A stretch of DNA of 43,929 nt from a bacterium (GTDB lineage Bacteria > SZUA-79 > Acidulodesulfobacterales > Acidulodesulfobacteraceae): the NCBI GenBank assembly GCA_021794475.1, contig JAJYQS010000022.1:1-43929 (forward strand), read 5' to 3'. This document shows positions 1 to 8,609 of this stretch, piece by piece; position 1 is the first letter of the stretch, and the number at the start of each line of letters is the position of its first letter. The translations under genes and the position numbers were made by a program. The notes beneath the pieces were generated by a model. The model saw nothing but the letters and a program-made list of their open reading frames with translations, was not told where the DNA came from and did not search any database.

Positions 1-1381
1 TAATTATTCCAAGAACAACCATTATCAAACCTATCGATGCTACTATAGCTAATTTTGCTTTTGAGTAGGTATGTTCGCCAAGAATCTTCTTATTACCGGC
101 AAGCAATATTAAAAACACAAGTACAATTGGAAGAACAAAACCGTTAAATGCCTCAACGTCCACCATCAAAGTTACCAGAGGTATATTAGGAGCAAGTACT
201 ATTACTGCAGCCATAATAATCAGCGCCATATATAAAAAATGAAACATTTTTGATTCCTTGAATTTATTGTTTAAACTATGTTTAAATCCCCATGTTTCAC
301 CGGCTGCCCACGCAAAAGCCATGGACACGACAAAAGCGGCGAGAACGCTTGAACTGTATAATCCTATTGCAAAAAGAAGTCCTGCATATTTTCCGGCAAG
401 AGGAATGAGAGACTGCCCTATTGCTTTAGCGGATGAAGGAATTATATGATGTGTATATAGTGTAGCTGCAGTCATCACTATTACCGCAATCATAAGAAGC
501 TGTGTTGCTATACTTCCGACTAAAGTATCTGCAGCTGCTAATTTAACATCATTTTTGCATAAATTTTTGTCAACGGTAGCACTCTGCTGATAATATATCA
601 TCCATGGCATTATAACGGCGCCCGCATTAGCCGCTATTAAAAAGGCATAATTTTTGTTAAAGATCGGCTGAGAGCCTATAAGACCGCTAAATACTAATTT
701 ATGTAAATCTGGATGGGCAAAAATTGCAGCAGGAATAAAAACAAAACCGGACAATGCAAAAATAAGCGCTATATTTTCTGCTTTTTTATAACTTCCTCTA
801 AAAACAACAATGAGTAAGATTAGGACACTGAATCCGATAGAATATATTTTAGGAATATTAAATATTTCGCCGCTTGCCGCTATTCCTGAAAATTCTGTTA
901 ATAATGCTGCAAAAACCGTTAAAAATAAAAGGGCAGTCGAAAAAGCAGCCCATTTTGAACCGTAATATTCCCTTATTAGCTCGCCGTGGCCTTTTCTTGT
1001 CACGCATCCAAGTCTTGAAGTCATTGATTGAATAAGATATAAAAAAGGAATAAGGATTATCTGCATCAGCACTAATTTGTAACCCCACTGCGCTCCTGAA
1101 ACTGCGGCGGTAGTGACCGAACCTGCGTCCATATCTGCTACCATTACAATAAAGCCTGGACCTAATACCTTAAAAAAATGCAGCCATTTATATGCAATTC
1201 TTTTAAATTTGTCTCTATACTTTTTATCTTTTCCGTATCTGTTTCTATTCCTTTTTTGAATCTGCATATCAGATCCATCGCTGCTTTGTATGTATTTTTT
1301 CTTAAAATTTTCCGAGTTTTCAGATTTAAATAATTTGCTGCTTTTTTTATAATTATTTTTTTCTGAACGATATTTATTCAT
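1..1381 (-). CDS. Nramp-family divalent metal transporter, non-canonical clade (3' end outside window)
   Basis: An uninterrupted reading frame runs from an ATG at 1381 to the window edge, giving about 460 residues without a stop. Residues 1-65 are a polar, Lys/Arg/Asn-rich cytoplasmic tail. A series of hydrophobic helices follows, starting with GPGFIVMVADMDAGSVTTA and a downstream segment typical of Nramp transmembrane helix 1. Nramp proteins are proton-coupled importers of Mn2+ or Fe2+ in the inner membrane. The canonical helix-1 motif DPGN reads DAGS here, and the helix-6 MPH motif reads MPW (AGAVIMPWMIYYQQSA), so two positions that shape the metal site are changed. Substrate is therefore uncertain, and a divergent ion preference is possible. 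No clear Shine-Dalgarno sequence precedes the ATG, so the exact start within the polar tail is open. It is transcribed divergently from the HpnR-like gene. Confidence 0.85.
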   Translation of the reverse strand, partial: MNKYRSEKNNYKKSSKLFKSENSENFKKKYIQSSDGSDMQIQKRNRNRYGKDKKYRDKFKRIAYKWLHFFKVLGPGFIVMVADMDAGSVTTAAVSGAQWGYKLVLMQIILIPFLYLIQSMTSRLGCVTRKGHGELIREYYGSKWAAFSTALLFLTVFAALLTEFSGIAASGEIFNIPKIYSIGFSVLILLIVVFRGSYKKAENIALIFALSGFVFIPAAIFAHPDLHKLVFSGLIGSQPIFNKNYAFLIAANAGAVIMPWMIYYQQSATVDKNLCKNDVKLAAADTLVGSIATQLLMIAVIVMTAATLYTHHIIPSSAKAIGQSLIPLAGKYAGLLFAIGLYSSSVLAAFVVSMAFAWAAGETWGFKHSLNNKFKESKMFHFLYMALIIMAAVIVLAPNIPLVTLMVDVEAFNGFVLPIVLVFLILLAGNKKILGEHTYSKAKLAIVASIGLIMVVLGII

Positions 1382-1657
1382 CTAATTTATTTTCATTATT
1401 ATAAATAATACATTACTAAAACAGTCAACTATGTGAAATTAATTTATTATATTTATTTAAGTTTGTCAATAAAAAATACATAAAAAATACAAATAAATCA
1501 ATATTTTTAATATTGCAAATAAAATACAATAAAATTAAGATATTTTTATTTTTAAATCTTTTTTAATTTATATTTATGTGGTATATTTAATATAATAATA
1601 GTGATGTTAATATAACTAATACGAAAATATAAAAAATATAAATAAAGGGTGTTGATT
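1382..1657. other. Divergent AT-rich intergenic region
   Basis: This 276-base spacer lies between the divergent Nramp and HpnR-like genes and must hold both promoters. A possible plus-strand promoter is TTGCAA (1513-1518), a 17-base spacer and TAAGAT (1536-1541), but its -10 is weak. AATATT-TTT-AATATT at about 1501-1515 is a small dyad. I see no small gene or stable RNA. Confidence 0.4.
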
Positions 1658-3085
1658 ATGAAGATTTTGCTTATTCAACCTGATAATAAAAGTACGGTAG
1701 GTTTAAATAACGTTGCTTTAATTGAGCCTACAGGGCTGGAAGCCATAGGCGGAAGCCTTTTAAATGACAAACACGATGTTAAAATAGTCGATTTAAGAGC
1801 TGTGGGGAAGGACCCGGATAAATATTTAGACAATGCCATAAAAGATTTTAAACCGGATGCCTACGGTTTTTCATGCTCTTTTACTCCGGATGTTTATAGA
1901 GTGATTGAACTTGCAAAGAAGGTTAAAAATAACTATGGGGCAAAGTTTGTTTTTGTCGGAGGACATCATGTTTCCGTTTATCACATTGATTTTAATATAA
2001 AAGAAATTGATGCCGTCGTTATAGGTGAAGGAGAGGTGACCGTCGTTGAACTTTTGCGGGCTTATGCTGCAGGAACGCCTCTTGCAAATGTTGACGGCAT
2101 TGCCTATTGCGACAGCGATACCGGACAGCAGATTAAAACAAAACAGAGAAGTTTAATAAAAAATATTAACGAGGCTCCTTTTTTTGCCAGGCATTTAACC
2201 GCAGAATACAGAAAAAAATATTATCTCGGCATAAGAACATCGTTAGCCTGTCTTGAAACAGCCAGGGGCTGCCCTTTTAAATGTGATTTTTGCAGTGTAT
2301 GGAATTTCTATAGAGGAACTTACAGATCTAAATCTCCGGAAAGGGTCGTTGCCGAATTAAAATCCATAAAAGAAGACTATATTTTAGTAACGGACGATAA
2401 TTTTTTCAGCGATGTCAGAAGGGCAAAAGCTATAGGCGAACTTGTAAAAAAAGCAAAGATAAAGAAACTTTACACAATCCAGGCAAGGAGCGATACCATA
2501 GTTAAGCATCCTGAACTTATAAAACAATGGAAAGAGATAGGCTTGTCCAATATCTTTATTGGGTTTGAGAGTGTGGATGATGAAACGTTAAATGATATTC
2601 ATAAGGATAACTCGTCAGAAATGAATGAAAAAGCTTATTATATTGCGAAGAAATACGACGTTGCCGTTACGGCATCTTTTATAGTATCGCCAAGTTTTTC
2701 CAAGATCGATTTTGAAAAATTGATGAATTTTGTTAAAAGACTAAAAATAAGCGTGCCTGTTTTTTCTGTTCTTACGCCGCTTCCCGGAACTAAATTATTT
2801 AACGAATTAAAGAGCAAGCTTACTATTACCGATTATTCTTACTATGATCTGTTTCATCCTGTGTTAGATACTCTTTTGCCGACTACAGAATTTTTTAAAG
2901 AATTTTCAAATCTTTATAAAACATCATATAAAAAGTTAAACTTGAGGGCAAATGATGTATTGTTTGTTATTAAATATATGATGATGGGTAAAATGTCTTT
3001 GGACCATATGATTAAATTAAAAAGATCTATGAAATGTATTTCAACGCCGTCCACTTATACATTACCGTTAGTAGTTGTAAAATAA
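1658..3085 (+). CDS. Cobalamin-binding radical SAM protein, hopanoid C-3 methylase (HpnR)-like
   Basis: The ATG at 1658 is chosen over the in-frame GTG at 1649 because AAAGGGTG (1644-1651) sits 6-7 bases upstream. That gives 475 residues. Residues 1-140 form a Rossmann-like B12-binding domain without a clear DxHxxG motif. Residues 195-400 form a radical SAM core with the cluster cysteines C205, C209 and C212 in the sequence ARGCPFKCDFCSVWNFY. The CxFCSxWxFY context and a C-terminal segment resembling DYSYYDLFHPVL...LPTTEFF match my memory of HpnR, which methylates hopanoids at C-3 using SAM and cobalamin. No other hopanoid gene lies in the window, so the substrate is an inference. Another class B methyltransferase of this superfamily is the main alternative. 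The gene appears monocistronic. Confidence 0.6.
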   Translation: MKILLIQPDNKSTVGLNNVALIEPTGLEAIGGSLLNDKHDVKIVDLRAVGKDPDKYLDNAIKDFKPDAYGFSCSFTPDVYRVIELAKKVKNNYGAKFVFVGGHHVSVYHIDFNIKEIDAVVIGEGEVTVVELLRAYAAGTPLANVDGIAYCDSDTGQQIKTKQRSLIKNINEAPFFARHLTAEYRKKYYLGIRTSLACLETARGCPFKCDFCSVWNFYRGTYRSKSPERVVAELKSIKEDYILVTDDNFFSDVRRAKAIGELVKKAKIKKLYTIQARSDTIVKHPELIKQWKEIGLSNIFIGFESVDDETLNDIHKDNSSEMNEKAYYIAKKYDVAVTASFIVSPSFSKIDFEKLMNFVKRLKISVPVFSVLTPLPGTKLFNELKSKLTITDYSYYDLFHPVLDTLLPTTEFFKEFSNLYKTSYKKLNLRANDVLFVIKYMMMGKMSLDHMIKLKRSMKCISTPSTYTLPLVVVK

Positions 3086-3109
3086 ATAAAAAAATAAATA
3101 AAAAAATTA

Positions 3110-3138
3110 TTGCAAATTTTTGTATGTGCGTTTATAAT
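3110..3138 (+). promoter_or_regulatory. Sigma70-type promoter of the rpsF operon
   Basis: TTGCAA (3110-3115), a 17-base spacer and a perfect TATAAT (3133-3138) lie about 140 bases upstream of rpsF. The leader from about 3145 to 3278 could hold the S6:S18-binding regulatory element known before rpsF in many bacteria, but I could not find its conserved bulged-hairpin core by eye. Confidence 0.7.
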
Positions 3139-3278
3139 ATCTTTCTTAACCTTATGGAATAAAATTATAATACGGTATGATAATAATATATAATTAATAT
3201 CAGTATGCAATAATGTGCGATAAACAGATAAAAAGTAAATAATTAAGTAACTAAAAAACGATTAAAAGAGGAGGAATT

Positions 3279-3641
3279 TTGAAAATCAATATATTTTCAG
3301 ACATTAACCATAATTTTTTTAGAAAGTATGAAACTGTTATAATAGTCAATCCTGATTTCGATGATTCGCAATATAATCAGTTCGTAGAAAAAATTAAAGG
3401 CATTATTGCTAAAGAAGGCGGCGAAATTATAAGCGTAAGCGATTGGGGATTAAGAAAGCTTTCATATGAAATTAAAAAAACCGGCAAAGGTCGTTATATC
3501 GTTATCCATTTTTCGGCTAAAAGCAATGTTGTAGCCGAGTTGGAGAGAAATTTAAGAAACATAGAAGATTGCCTGAGGTATCAAACCGTATTATTCACAA
3601 ATGATTTAGAGTCTTCAAGGGAGGAAGCCGTCAATGTTTAA
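3279..3641 (+). CDS. rpsF: 30S ribosomal protein S6
   Basis: Encodes 120 residues of the S6 family ([13 protein letters not shown]..., [12 protein letters not shown]-like [13 protein letters not shown]), which binds S18 on the platform of the small subunit. The start is an unusual TTG at 3279. It is fixed by the strong Shine-Dalgarno AAGAGGAGG (3265-3273) five bases upstream, and no ATG or GTG is available before the core begins. As a result the protein carries about 14 extra N-terminal residues ([14 protein letters not shown]) before the usual MRKYE start of S6. It is the first gene of the classic rpsF-rpsR-rplI-dnaB block and overlaps rpsR by eight bases. Confidence 0.97.
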   Translation: MKINIFSDINHNFFRKYETVIIVNPDFDDSQYNQFVEKIKGIIAKEGGEIISVSDWGLRKLSYEIKKTGKGRYIVIHFSAKSNVVAELERNLRNIEDCLRYQTVLFTNDLESSREEAVNV

Positions 3642-3918
3642 GAAATTTGAAAGAACGTCTGCAAGCAGACCGGCAGCAAATGCAAATTTTTCTCACAGAC
3701 CATTTACAAGAAAAAAAATGTGTAGATTCTGTGCAGATAAGAATTTAAAAATTGATTATAAAGATACACGTCTTTTGAGAAATTTTGTAACTGAAAAAGG
3801 CAAAATTATGCCGAGAAGGGTAACAGGCAATTGCGCTTATCATCAAAGAAAAATTGCAAAAGCTATAAAGGCGTCCAGAAATATTGCTATAATGCCTTAT
3901 ATTTCTTTAAATGTATAA
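3634..3918 (+). CDS. rpsR: 30S ribosomal protein S18 (zinc-binding form)
   Basis: Encodes 94 residues of the S18 family, which pairs with S6 and contacts 16S rRNA. The core (FCADKN...[50 protein letters not shown]) is intact. C30, C33, C67 and H70 can form a zinc site, so this is the Zn-ligand-bearing (C+) form. An N-terminal basic tail of about 25 residues precedes the core. AGGGAGGA (3618-3625) eight bases before the ATG gives a strong ribosome-binding site inside the end of rpsF, and the two genes overlap by eight bases, which suggests coupled translation. Confidence 0.97.
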   Translation: MFKKFERTSASRPAANANFSHRPFTRKKMCRFCADKNLKIDYKDTRLLRNFVTEKGKIMPRRVTGNCAYHQRKIAKAIKASRNIAIMPYISLNV

Positions 3919-4903
3919 ATTTAAGAAATTTTTATCTATTTTTTTTATTACTTTTTTGTTATATCTTTTAATAACCGACTGCTTGGCAGCCGGTTATTAT
4001 AGTTTTGCTAATCCCTTTTTTTATTTGTTTTTCAGTTTTATTATTATCTGGTATTTTAAAAATTATAAAGGCGCTTCAATACTTCCTGCCGCTATAGTTT
4101 GTTTTGCGGGAATTATGTCCGTATATAATTATATAAATTATGGCAGAAGTATAGAAATTTTATCTGTCATTTTAATATTTGTTGTTATTCCGTATGCATT
4201 TTCCTATTTATACAATAAAAAACTAAGTTTAGCTAAAGCTGTTTCTTTTTCCGTATTAAGTATTTATTCCCTGTTATTTCTATTTTTTGCTGCATATGTT
4301 TACTATAATAATGCGTACTTGTATTCCGATCTTGGCTACTATTTAAATAAATATGCAGGCGTAATAATCATTAAAGTAATAAATATTTATAAGCAAATGG
4401 GTATATCTGATACATTGATAGCTAAGTTTAAACCTGAATTGATTATAATACTTAAAGATGTATTTTTGCTTGCTCCGTCTATTTTGATAATTTTTTCATG
4501 GTTTTCTTTATGGCTTTGCTTTATTCTCCTCAAAAATAGAATTTCAAAGGACGGCAGTGATAATAGTTTTTTTAGAACTGATGAAAATTTATTGAATTGG
4601 AAAGCGTCCGATTTTTTAATTATCGGATTGATAATAGGTTTAATTATCATAGTATTTGCTGCCGGATTATATAAATTTATAGGCTATAATATAATTATTA
4701 TTTTAGCTTCGGTTTTTTTTATACAAGGTCTGACAATACTTTCTTTTTACTTTAAAAAGAATAATGTGAATAAAATTTTGAGATTTTTTGCTTATGCGCT
4801 CATTTTATTATTCAGCAATCCTTTTTTAATATTTATTATAATGTTAGGAATATTTGATGAATGGTTTGATTTCAGGAAAGTTAATAGTATTAAATTAAAA
4901 TAA
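3911..4903 (+). CDS. DUF2232 (YybS-like) integral membrane protein
   Basis: Encodes 330 residues with about eight to nine hydrophobic helices and a short charged loop around residue 220 ([27 protein letters not shown]). The C-terminal [11 protein letters not shown] is typical of the DUF2232 family, which is often found between rpsR and rplI; its function is unknown. The ATG overlaps the last eight bases of rpsR and has no Shine-Dalgarno sequence, so translation probably depends on coupling to rpsR. Position in the ribosomal operon links its expression to growth rate, but gives no direct clue to activity. Confidence 0.8.
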   Translation: MYKFKKFLSIFFITFLLYLLITDCLAAGYYSFANPFFYLFFSFIIIWYFKNYKGASILPAAIVCFAGIMSVYNYINYGRSIEILSVILIFVVIPYAFSYLYNKKLSLAKAVSFSVLSIYSLLFLFFAAYVYYNNAYLYSDLGYYLNKYAGVIIIKVINIYKQMGISDTLIAKFKPELIIILKDVFLLAPSILIIFSWFSLWLCFILLKNRISKDGSDNSFFRTDENLLNWKASDFLIIGLIIGLIIIVFAAGLYKFIGYNIIIILASVFFIQGLTILSFYFKKNNVNKILRFFAYALILLFSNPFLIFIIMLGIFDEWFDFRKVNSIKLK

Positions 4904-4928
4904 AAAATAATTACAGGAGGAAAAAGTC

Positions 4929-5375
4929 GTGAAAATAATTCTGAAAGAAAATGTAGAAAATCTTGGCGATATGGGGGATACTGTTATTGTGGCAGACGGT
5001 TACGGAAGAAATTTCCTGCTGCCTAAAAATCTTGCTATACCGGCTTCAAAAACAAATATTAAATTAGTGGAACATGAAAAAAAATTGATTGAAAAAAGAA
5101 AAGAAAAATTAATTTCCGGTTTTGATGACCTTAAGGGAAAATTGGAAGCATTATCTATTTCTATTCCGGTTAAAGTCGGGGAGTATGAAAAAATGTTTGG
5201 TTCTATCACTTCAATAGATATTGCCGAAAAAATAAAGGAACTTGATTTTATCGTTGACAGAAAAACAATTATGCTTGCTGAGCCTATTAAAGACCTTGGA
5301 ATGCATACTGTAAAAATAAAACTGCATTCGGAAGTAATTGCAGAACTTCATGTGAATGTTATTCCTGAAGTTTAA
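4929..5375 (+). CDS. rplI: 50S ribosomal protein L9
   Basis: Encodes 148 residues, the usual L9 length. The N-terminal domain with MKIILKENVENLGDMGD and the GYGRNFLLPK motif is joined by a long charged helix (about residues 42-75) to a C-terminal domain ending in LHVNVIPEV. L9 binds 23S rRNA near the L1 stalk and helps maintain reading frame. The start is GTG at 4929, supported by ACAGGAGGAAAAA (4912-4924). It lies 25 bases after the DUF2232 gene and 24 bases before dnaB. Confidence 0.97.
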   Translation: MKIILKENVENLGDMGDTVIVADGYGRNFLLPKNLAIPASKTNIKLVEHEKKLIEKRKEKLISGFDDLKGKLEALSISIPVKVGEYEKMFGSITSIDIAEKIKELDFIVDRKTIMLAEPIKDLGMHTVKIKLHSEVIAELHVNVIPEV

Positions 5376-5399
5376 TTTTTATTTGGTAATTGTGTTTTA

Positions 5400-6890
5400 A
5401 TGAGAAAAAAAAACTATATACAGGATAATTCTGCGGGAAGCTCCGGTAGTCCAGATTCTGTCGGATTATTGCTGCCTCCAAGGTCTATAGATGCGGAACG
5501 GGCTTTAATATCTTCTATAATAATTGACAATTCTCAGGTAAATTCAGCTATTCAATCAGTTGCTCCCGAAGATTTTTACGATATTGTCAATTATAAAGCC
5601 TTTAAGGCAATTACTATATTGACGGAAAAAGGGGAACCTATCGATATTGTTACCCTTAACAATGTTTTATCCGGAGGTCTGCTTAATGAAAGCGAAGGTC
5701 GCCGAAAATATTATTCAAATAAAAAGGACCCGTCAGCTTTCAATAATTTGCAGCCTGACGCTATCGATATGCAATCTCAGGACCTATCGTCTTTTGATTG
5801 GACTGAATATTTGACGGGTCTTATGGAATTGCCGGCCGGTTTGCTGAATGTCGACCAGTATGCTAAAATTGTTAAAGAAAAATCTATATTGAGACGATTA
5901 ATAGCCGCTGCACATAAAATCCAGAGAAAATGTTATGAACAAAAAGATTTATTAGAAGATGTTCTTGATTTCACCGAGAAAACTGTATTTGATGTTACCG
6001 AAAAAAATACAACCAAATCATATTACGAGATGTATCCGTTAGTTCTTGATTATTTTAAGAAATTAACCTCAAAAACTGACGATAAGGATATAAGCGGTGT
6101 TCATAGCGGCTTTAGGGAGTTAGATGCTATGACAAACGGATTTCAGCCGTCAGATCTGATTATTATTGCGGGAAGACCTTCTATGGGTAAAACTGCATTT
6201 GCTTTATCTATAGCAAAGAACGTATCGGCAGGATTTAAAATTCCTATGGCTTTTTTTTCTCTTGAAATGTCAAAAGAACAGTTGGTGACAAGACTTATCT
6301 CTCAGGTTTCCAGAATAGACTCTTCGCAGCTAAGACGCGGAAAACTTCACAATCCCGACATTGAAAGTCTTCAGCGCGCCATGGCTATATTGGAAAATGT
6401 TCCTATTTATATTGATGATAGCGCAGGTATTTCTGTTATGGAACTAAGAGCCAAAACAAGACGATTAAAAATGGAAAAAAATATCGGACTTGTTGTAGTC
6501 GACTATCTTCAGCTTATGAAAGCCCCTTCCCATATAGAATCGAGAGAACAGGCAATAGCTGATATTTCACGTTCTATGAAAGCCCTTGCAAAAGAACTTA
6601 AAATACCTATAATTGCGCTGTCTCAATTAAACCGGCTTGTAGAATCGCGCTCAGACAGAAGACCTCAGCTGGCTGATTTAAGAGAATCCGGAGCTATAGA
6701 GCAGGATGCCGATGTCATATTGTTTATTTATCGTGAAGATGTATATAAAAAAGATACGGATAAAAAAGGCGTTGCAGAAATAATAATCGGAAAACAGAGA
6801 AACGGTCCAACAGGAATAGTAAATTTAACCTATGTTGACAGAATTACATCCTTTGAAAATCCTTCCAATGAAGTTTCTGAAAATTTTTGA
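5400..6890 (+). CDS. dnaB: Replicative DNA helicase DnaB
   Basis: Encodes 496 residues. The N-terminal primase-interaction domain (about residues 25-160) starts with LPPRSIDAERALISSI. The RecA-like motor (about 230-485) contains Walker A GRPSMGKT (258-265), Walker B VVVDYLQL (365-372), and DLRESGAIEQDADVILFIYRE near 426-446. The hexamer unwinds DNA ahead of the replisome. Residues 93-135 are an extra polar segment (GLLNESEGRRKYYSNKKD and following) where family members have a short loop, so the protein is about 40 residues longer than usual. No inteins are seen. The ATG at 5400 lacks a Shine-Dalgarno sequence. This is the last gene of the rpsF operon. Confidence 0.96.
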   Translation: MRKKNYIQDNSAGSSGSPDSVGLLLPPRSIDAERALISSIIIDNSQVNSAIQSVAPEDFYDIVNYKAFKAITILTEKGEPIDIVTLNNVLSGGLLNESEGRRKYYSNKKDPSAFNNLQPDAIDMQSQDLSSFDWTEYLTGLMELPAGLLNVDQYAKIVKEKSILRRLIAAAHKIQRKCYEQKDLLEDVLDFTEKTVFDVTEKNTTKSYYEMYPLVLDYFKKLTSKTDDKDISGVHSGFRELDAMTNGFQPSDLIIIAGRPSMGKTAFALSIAKNVSAGFKIPMAFFSLEMSKEQLVTRLISQVSRIDSSQLRRGKLHNPDIESLQRAMAILENVPIYIDDSAGISVMELRAKTRRLKMEKNIGLVVVDYLQLMKAPSHIESREQAIADISRSMKALAKELKIPIIALSQLNRLVESRSDRRPQLADLRESGAIEQDADVILFIYREDVYKKDTDKKGVAEIIIGKQRNGPTGIVNLTYVDRITSFENPSNEVSENF

Positions 6891-7122
6891 AATTTCGTTA
6901 ATAATTTTAATTTTAAATTGTATTATAATTTTTTAATTTTTACATTATCTTTAATTCTTTATAAATTTTTTTAATGAAACTTATTTATGACTAAATTATT
7001 ATTTTTATAAAACTGTTTTATATTTATATTAAAAATTAATTTTCATTCCAGTATTAATCTAATTGCTAATTTTCTAATTGCTCAAACTTATTTAAAATAT
7101 ATAAATATTTTCAGTACATCGT

Positions 7123-7165
7123 AATAAATTATAAAATATAATAATGTTATATTTTATAATTTATT
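7123..7165 (+). terminator. Long AT hairpin, probable end of the rpsF-dnaB transcript
   Basis: A perfect 19-base inverted repeat, AATAAATTATAAAATATAA (7123-7141) with its complement at 7147-7165, flanks a five-base loop. The stem has no G or C, and it lies 230 bases after dnaB and just before the next promoter. A terminator or an insulating structure is likely; a DNA-level dyad for a protein is the alternative. Confidence 0.45.
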
Positions 7166-7168
7166 TTA

Positions 7169-7197
7169 TTGACTTTTTATTAAAAAAATGATATATT
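7169..7197 (+). promoter_or_regulatory. Sigma70-type promoter for the TDT transporter gene
   Basis: TTGACT (7169-7174), a 17-base spacer and TATATT (7192-7197) differ from consensus by one base in each hexamer. Transcription would begin near 7204 and run through the dyad at 7278-7295. Confidence 0.6.
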
Positions 7198-7277
7198 TCA
7201 AATATGTCTTGTTAAGTAGTTTGTAATCCCGTTATATAATTCAGATTATACAGTTTTTAGACATATTCTATATATAC

Positions 7278-7295
7278 ATTGTATGCGGATACAAT
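7278..7295 (+). promoter_or_regulatory. Dyad in the TDT transporter leader
   Basis: ATTGTAT (7278-7284) and ATACAAT (7289-7295) flank GCGG. It sits in the predicted 5' leader and could be an operator or a small RNA hairpin. Only the symmetry is seen; no known family motif is recognised. Confidence 0.3.
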
Positions 7296-7398
7296 ATGTT
7301 ATGTAGGACGCCGCCGCCTTTTTCTATTATTTAAAATTGCAATCACTTTTACATTACCATATTTAAACATAAAATATAAAACATAAAATTGGAAAATC

Positions 7399-8565
7399 AT
7401 GAAAAAAAAAATTAATTCATTTGCTAATAATCTGCGACCGTTAAAACAGATGAATAAACCGAGCGATATCATAAAACAGTTTACTCCTAACTGGTTTACT
7501 ATGAATATGGGAACGGGTATTCTGTCGCTTATGCTTGCGGCGTTTCCTTATCCTGTACCGGGTCTCCAGATTGCAGCGGAAACTTTATGGGTGATTAATA
7601 TTGTTCTTTTTATAATCTTCAGTATCTTATTTATAAGCAGATTTACATTTTATTTTGATTCGGCAAGAAAACTATTGACCCATCCCATTCAATCAATGTT
7701 TCTAGGTGCTATTCCTATGGGTCTGGTAACGATTATAAACGGTTTTTTAATTTTTGATGCACCTAAAGGCGTAAATATTGCTTTAGGATTATGGTGGTTT
7801 GATGCCTTTATTTCGGTAATAATAGGCTTGTTAGTACCTTTCTATATGTTTACAAATCAAAGGCACAGCATAGAAGATATGACGGCTATTTGGCTGCTGC
7901 CGATAGTTCCTGCAGAGGTTGCTGCGGCATCCGCCGGATTTCTTGCGCAGCATGTGGCGCCTGCTATGGCAAGGCACATCGTGATTTTAGGCTATGCCTT
8001 GTGGGCATTTTCCGTACCGTTGGCTTTCGGCATCCTTGTTATTTTATTTTTACGCCTTGCATGGCACAAATTGCCGCATAGGGATATGGCTGTGTCAACG
8101 TGGCTTACTCTCGGACCTATAGGCACAGGCAGCATGGGATTGCTTCTTTTAGGCGGCGATGCGCCGCGTGCGTTCATAGGAACTAAACTTTATGTCTATG
8201 CGAAAGAGGCTTATGCTTTTGGACCGATAGGAGGTTTAGTTATCTGGGGATTTGGATTCTGGTGGCTTGTAATGGCAATACTGCTGACATTCAGATATAT
8301 GAAAGAGGATTTGCCTTTCAACATGGGCTGGTGGGGGTTTACTTTCCCTCTTGGAGTGTACACTGCAGCTACTATTATCCTGTATAGAACAACCGATCTT
8401 GAATTGTTCAGAGTTGCAGGAGCTGTTTTTGTCGCGATGCTGGCAATGTTCTGGACCGTCGTAACTACGAAAACGCTGCACGGCATGTGGCACGGATATC
8501 TATTTAAAGCCCCATGTCTATCGACTGAAACAGGATTGCCCGATGATTCAAAAGATTGCGCATAA
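7399..8565 (+). CDS. SLAC1/TDT-family anion transporter (TehA/Ssu1/Mae1-like)
   Basis: Encodes 388 residues with about ten hydrophobic helices. The first opens with NWFTMNMGTGILSLML, close to the PxWFtxtMGTGI motif at the start of yeast Mae1/Ssu1 and related bacterial transporters. The family (SLAC1, PF03595) moves anions such as malate, sulfite, nitrate or chloride across the inner membrane. A fungal-type sulfite exporter (Ssu1-like) role would suit a sulfur-metabolising cell, but the sequence does not decide the substrate. The ATG follows a weak GGAAAA. A predicted outer-membrane protein gene begins 44 bases downstream, and the pair is likely one transcription unit. Confidence 0.8.
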   Translation: MKKKINSFANNLRPLKQMNKPSDIIKQFTPNWFTMNMGTGILSLMLAAFPYPVPGLQIAAETLWVINIVLFIIFSILFISRFTFYFDSARKLLTHPIQSMFLGAIPMGLVTIINGFLIFDAPKGVNIALGLWWFDAFISVIIGLLVPFYMFTNQRHSIEDMTAIWLLPIVPAEVAAASAGFLAQHVAPAMARHIVILGYALWAFSVPLAFGILVILFLRLAWHKLPHRDMAVSTWLTLGPIGTGSMGLLLLGGDAPRAFIGTKLYVYAKEAYAFGPIGGLVIWGFGFWWLVMAILLTFRYMKEDLPFNMGWWGFTFPLGVYTAATIILYRTTDLELFRVAGAVFVAMLAMFWTVVTTKTLHGMWHGYLFKAPCLSTETGLPDDSKDCA

Positions 8566-8609
8566 TCTATAAAATTCATTATAAAAATCTAATCAAAATG
8601 GGGGATAGA

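Larger units (their letters stand above)
6891..7398. other. 508-base intergenic region between dnaB and the TDT transporter gene
   Basis: No coding sequence is visible. The region holds a long all-AT hairpin (7123-7165), a good promoter (7169-7197), a short dyad ATTGTAT-GCGG-ATACAAT (7278-7295) and an isolated GC-rich run GACGCCGCCGCCTTTTT (7308-7324). The leader of the downstream transcript would be about 195 bases. Confidence 0.6.

Noticed and set aside
258-1088. Short open frames on both strands at the left end
   Set aside because: They fall inside the continuous minus-strand Nramp reading frame, which was read through to the window edge without a stop.
3145-3278. S6:S18 leader RNA element before rpsF
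   Set aside because: The position is right, but I could not recognise the conserved bulged CCG-type core by eye, so it is not annotated.
5400-6890. Intein in dnaB
   Set aside because: The extra segment at residues 93-135 is only about 40 residues, outside the usual P-loop insertion site and without splice-junction Cys/Ser and His-Asn residues.
8211-8579. A 122-codon minus-strand frame opposite the TDT transporter
   Set aside because: It overlaps a strongly supported membrane protein and contains no recognisable domain.
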